A stretch of DNA of 7,076 bases from Candidatus Avoscillospira stercoripullorum (GTDB lineage: Bacteria; Bacillota; Clostridia; Oscillospirales; Oscillospiraceae): positions 1 through 7,076 of the forward strand of contig DVGD01000015.1 of assembly GCA_018712905.1 (NCBI GenBank), written 5' to 3'. Position numbers and translations under genes: made by a program. The number at the start of each line of letters is the position of its first letter. Position 1 is the stretch's first letter. This document shows positions 5,869 through 7,076 of this stretch, in pieces. The notes under the pieces are model-generated. The model searched no databases and was not told where the DNA came from. It saw nothing but the letters and a program-made list of their open reading frames with translations.

Positions 5869-6825
5869 ATGGCACATGGGACAAAACTGGCCGGCACGGA
5901 CTATGCCGTGACCGGCGGACAGTGCCGGGTGGACGGCGTGGGCTACGCGGTCACCGGCGGCAAGACGCAGGTGGCGGGCACGGCCTACGACATCTCCTTC
6001 GGGGACTATCAGCCGGTGCTCGGCGACAACAGCTGGAGCGCCATCTCCCGCGCTTCCCGCACAGGCATCGCCGCGTCGCTGTGGAGCGTGGGCGACACCA
6101 AGGCCGTGGAGTTGAGCGGCACCGTCCAGCGGCTGCCGCTCCACGACACCCTCTGGGTCTATATCCTGGGCTTTGACCACAACTTAGCCGTGGAGGGCAG
6201 CGGCATCCAGTTCGGCTGCTTCTTATCGGCTGAGACGGGCGGCGTGGAGCTTTGCCTGGTGGACGACCGCTACGGCACCGAAAACCAGGGCGAAGGCTAC
6301 GAGAGCATGAACTTCTTCTCCTCCATGGACGACCCTCTCCCCTGGTACCAGAGCCGGATGCGCCTGGAGGTGCTGGGAAGCTCCGATGTCCCTGAGGCAC
6401 AGGCCACCGCTGCCACGGTCACATCGCCTGCGCCCGGCACCCTCATGGCGGCGCTGCCCGCGGAGCTGCGGGCGGTGATGCAGCCCATCACCAAGTATTC
6501 CGACAACGGCGGCCCCTTTATGGCGCTGGAAAACGTCACCGCCACGGTGGAATATCTGCCCCTTCCCTCGGAATGGGAAGTGCTGGGGCGCATGCGCTAC
6601 GGCAACCAGGCGGAGTGGAAGCATGTGGAGCAGTACGAATTTTATAAGCTGGGGCTGAGCGACCAGCGCTGCCGCGCTGATGACCGCCAGACCCCCGTGC
6701 ACTTCTGGACCCGCTCGGCCTCCATCGTCCAGGAGCATTACTTCGTGCAGTTTTCCAACAACACCACAGACGATCACCAGCCCGGCACCGCCTCCCTGGG
6801 CATCGCGCCGGTGTTCAAAGTTTAG
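5869..6825 (+). CDS. DUF6273-type phage tail protein, candidate lectin-like adhesin
   Basis: A 318-residue protein. Residues 8-45 are three short beta repeats (separate entry). From about 50 onward it matches, by pattern, the DUF6273 family common in Clostridia and their phages: NSWSAISRASRTGIAASLWS (54-73), VGDTKAVEL (74-82), LWVYILGFDHN (95-105), SGIQFGCF (111-118), SRMRLEVLGSSD (162-173), SPAPGTLMAALPAELRAVMQ (186-205), PITKYSDN and YLPLPSEWEVLGRMRYGN (229-246). The C-terminal HFWTRSASIVQEHYFVQFSN, ending GIAPVFKV, has the 'W-x-R-S ... hydrophobic-x-V ... G-x-x-P-x-F' layout of C-type-lectin/FGE-like folds. I infer a displayed, ligand-binding tail-tip protein. ATG 5869 follows the previous stop by 8 nt with AGGTGA at 5859-5864. 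Family membership is quite sure; the lectin role is inference. No enzymatic residues are recognisable. Confidence 0.86.
   Translation: MAHGTKLAGTDYAVTGGQCRVDGVGYAVTGGKTQVAGTAYDISFGDYQPVLGDNSWSAISRASRTGIAASLWSVGDTKAVELSGTVQRLPLHDTLWVYILGFDHNLAVEGSGIQFGCFLSAETGGVELCLVDDRYGTENQGEGYESMNFFSSMDDPLPWYQSRMRLEVLGSSDVPEAQATAATVTSPAPGTLMAALPAELRAVMQPITKYSDNGGPFMALENVTATVEYLPLPSEWEVLGRMRYGNQAEWKHVEQYEFYKLGLSDQRCRADDRQTPVHFWTRSASIVQEHYFVQFSNNTTDDHQPGTASLGIAPVFKV
5890..6003 (+). repeat. Three 14-residue beta repeats at the start of the DUF6273 protein
   Basis: Residues 8-21 (AGTDYAVTGGQCRV), 22-35 (DGVGYAVTGGKTQV) and 36-45 (AGTAYDISFG, partial) repeat the unit G-T/V-x-Y-A/D-V/I-T/S-G-G-K-T-x-V. Each full unit is 42 nt. 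The sequence suggests a small beta-hairpin or beta-helix stalk joining the protein to the tail. Confidence 0.75.
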
Positions 6826-6834
6826 GAGGAAACC

Positions 6835-7076
6835 ATGGAATATCTTGTGGTGCGGCGCTTTCGCGGCCTGTGCCTGGGCGGGCGGGTAAACCTCCCGGCG
6901 GGCACGGCGTGCACCTGCCGGGAGGGCGTGATCTACTGGGGCGAAAAACCGGTGTGCCTGGTGGCCAGCGACGTGGCGCACCGGTTTTTTGCCCCCAACT
7001 TCGATGGCCAGGGCTGGCGGCGCGGGCAGCTCATCGGCCAAATTCTCCGCCTGGTGCGGCGGGACAAGCGCCGCGC
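6835..7076 (+). CDS. Small Cys-containing phage protein, cut by window end
   Basis: An ATG at 6835, preceded by AGGAGG (6824-6829) at a 5-nt spacer, opens a frame with no stop to the window end (80 codons visible, partial). The protein begins MEYLVVRRFRGLCLGGRVNL, with PAGTACTCREGVIYWGEKPV following, then CLVASDVAHRFFAPNFDGQG and WRRGQLIGQIL. It is a compact beta-rich domain with cysteines at 13, 26, 28 and 41, then an 'N-x-D-G-x-G-x-x-R-G-x-L' motif (55-66) and a basic helix. I recognise this as a recurrent protein of unknown function in Clostridia phages, placed just after fibre genes. The cysteines could suggest metal binding, but the CxC spacing is not a standard zinc motif. The ribosome binding site starts inside the upstream TAG stop, so it is coupled to the DUF6273 gene. 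Confidence 0.82.
   Translation, partial: MEYLVVRRFRGLCLGGRVNLPAGTACTCREGVIYWGEKPVCLVASDVAHRFFAPNFDGQGWRRGQLIGQILRLVRRDKRR

Larger units (their letters stand above)
1..7076 (+). mobile_element. Prophage/phage late structural region (partial)
   Basis: Every supported gene reads on the + strand with almost no intergenic space. The order adaptor-like protein, large nozzle-like protein, fibre, fibre and DUF6273 protein is that of a phage virion module. Phage hallmarks visible in the proteins are the LPVARGGTGLS motif, a VQEAIEE-type fibre segment, a collagen-like GETGPAG stretch and a GGTFTGAV-type fibre C-terminus. Integrase, terminase, portal, capsid, holin and endolysin genes are not in the window, so I cannot tell whether the element is intact or where its ends lie. 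The lack of a tape-measure gene between nozzle and fibres favours a short-tailed virion (inference). Confidence 0.85.

Noticed and set aside
6223..7041. Minus-strand open frame (272 codons) opposite the DUF6273 gene and the next gene
   Set aside because: It covers two well-supported + strand genes and their junction, and its composition is that of a GC-rich shadow frame. It has no credible family pattern.
6835..7076. Template repeat of a diversity-generating retroelement directly after the DUF6273 gene
   Set aside because: Comparing the end of the DUF6273 gene with the remaining bases by eye shows no near-copy; the stretch is a coding frame of its own.

Overview
This window is a stretch of a prophage or temperate phage genome, from the virion (head-tail joining, tail nozzle, fibre) part of its late region. 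All the genes I can support lie on the + strand, packed end to end with gaps of 6-12 nt or a 4-nt ATGA overlap, almost all with Shine-Dalgarno sequences. There is no intergenic stretch long enough for a promoter or terminator, so the window looks like the middle of one long late transcript. The DNA is strongly GC-rich with G/C in most codon third positions. The protein families resemble those of phages from gut Clostridia. A high-GC Oscillospiraceae-type host (for example Flavonifractor/Pseudoflavonifractor relatives) is my best guess; this is inference from style and remembered families, not from a search.

Layout: (1) 1-45, a possible C-terminal tail of an upstream gene; (2) 42-638, a head-tail adaptor-like protein; (3) 645-2744, a large beta-rich, probably propeller-type nozzle/stabilisation protein with two tandem Ig-like modules; (4) 2757-2951, a 64-residue single-pass membrane protein; (5) 2961-4403, a first tail fibre with an ARGGTG motif; (6) 4413-4760, a second small membrane-anchored protein with an LGGNG motif; (7) 4757-5860, a second fibre/baseplate-type protein with a beta-sandwich head, a collagen-like GETGPAG segment and a GGTFTGAV-type C-terminus; (8) 5869-6825, a DUF6273-type protein with three short N-terminal beta repeats and a C-terminus resembling a C-type-lectin fold; (9) 6835 to the window end, the start of a small Cys-containing phage protein cut by the window edge.

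Read together, genes 2-3 would close the portal and form a short tail, and genes 5, 7 and 8 are three successive candidates for host-surface recognition. The two small membrane proteins between them may act in the host membrane at DNA entry or lysis. An adaptor followed directly by a large nozzle-like protein, with no tape-measure gene between nozzle and fibres, suggests a podovirus-like (short-tailed) virion, but head and lysis genes lie outside the window.

I found no defence system, CRISPR array, RNA gene, insertion sequence or att site. The points most worth following are whether the DUF6273 protein is the target of a diversity-generating retroelement or another variation system beyond the window, the module duplication inside the nozzle protein, and the two conserved-looking membrane proteins of unknown role.
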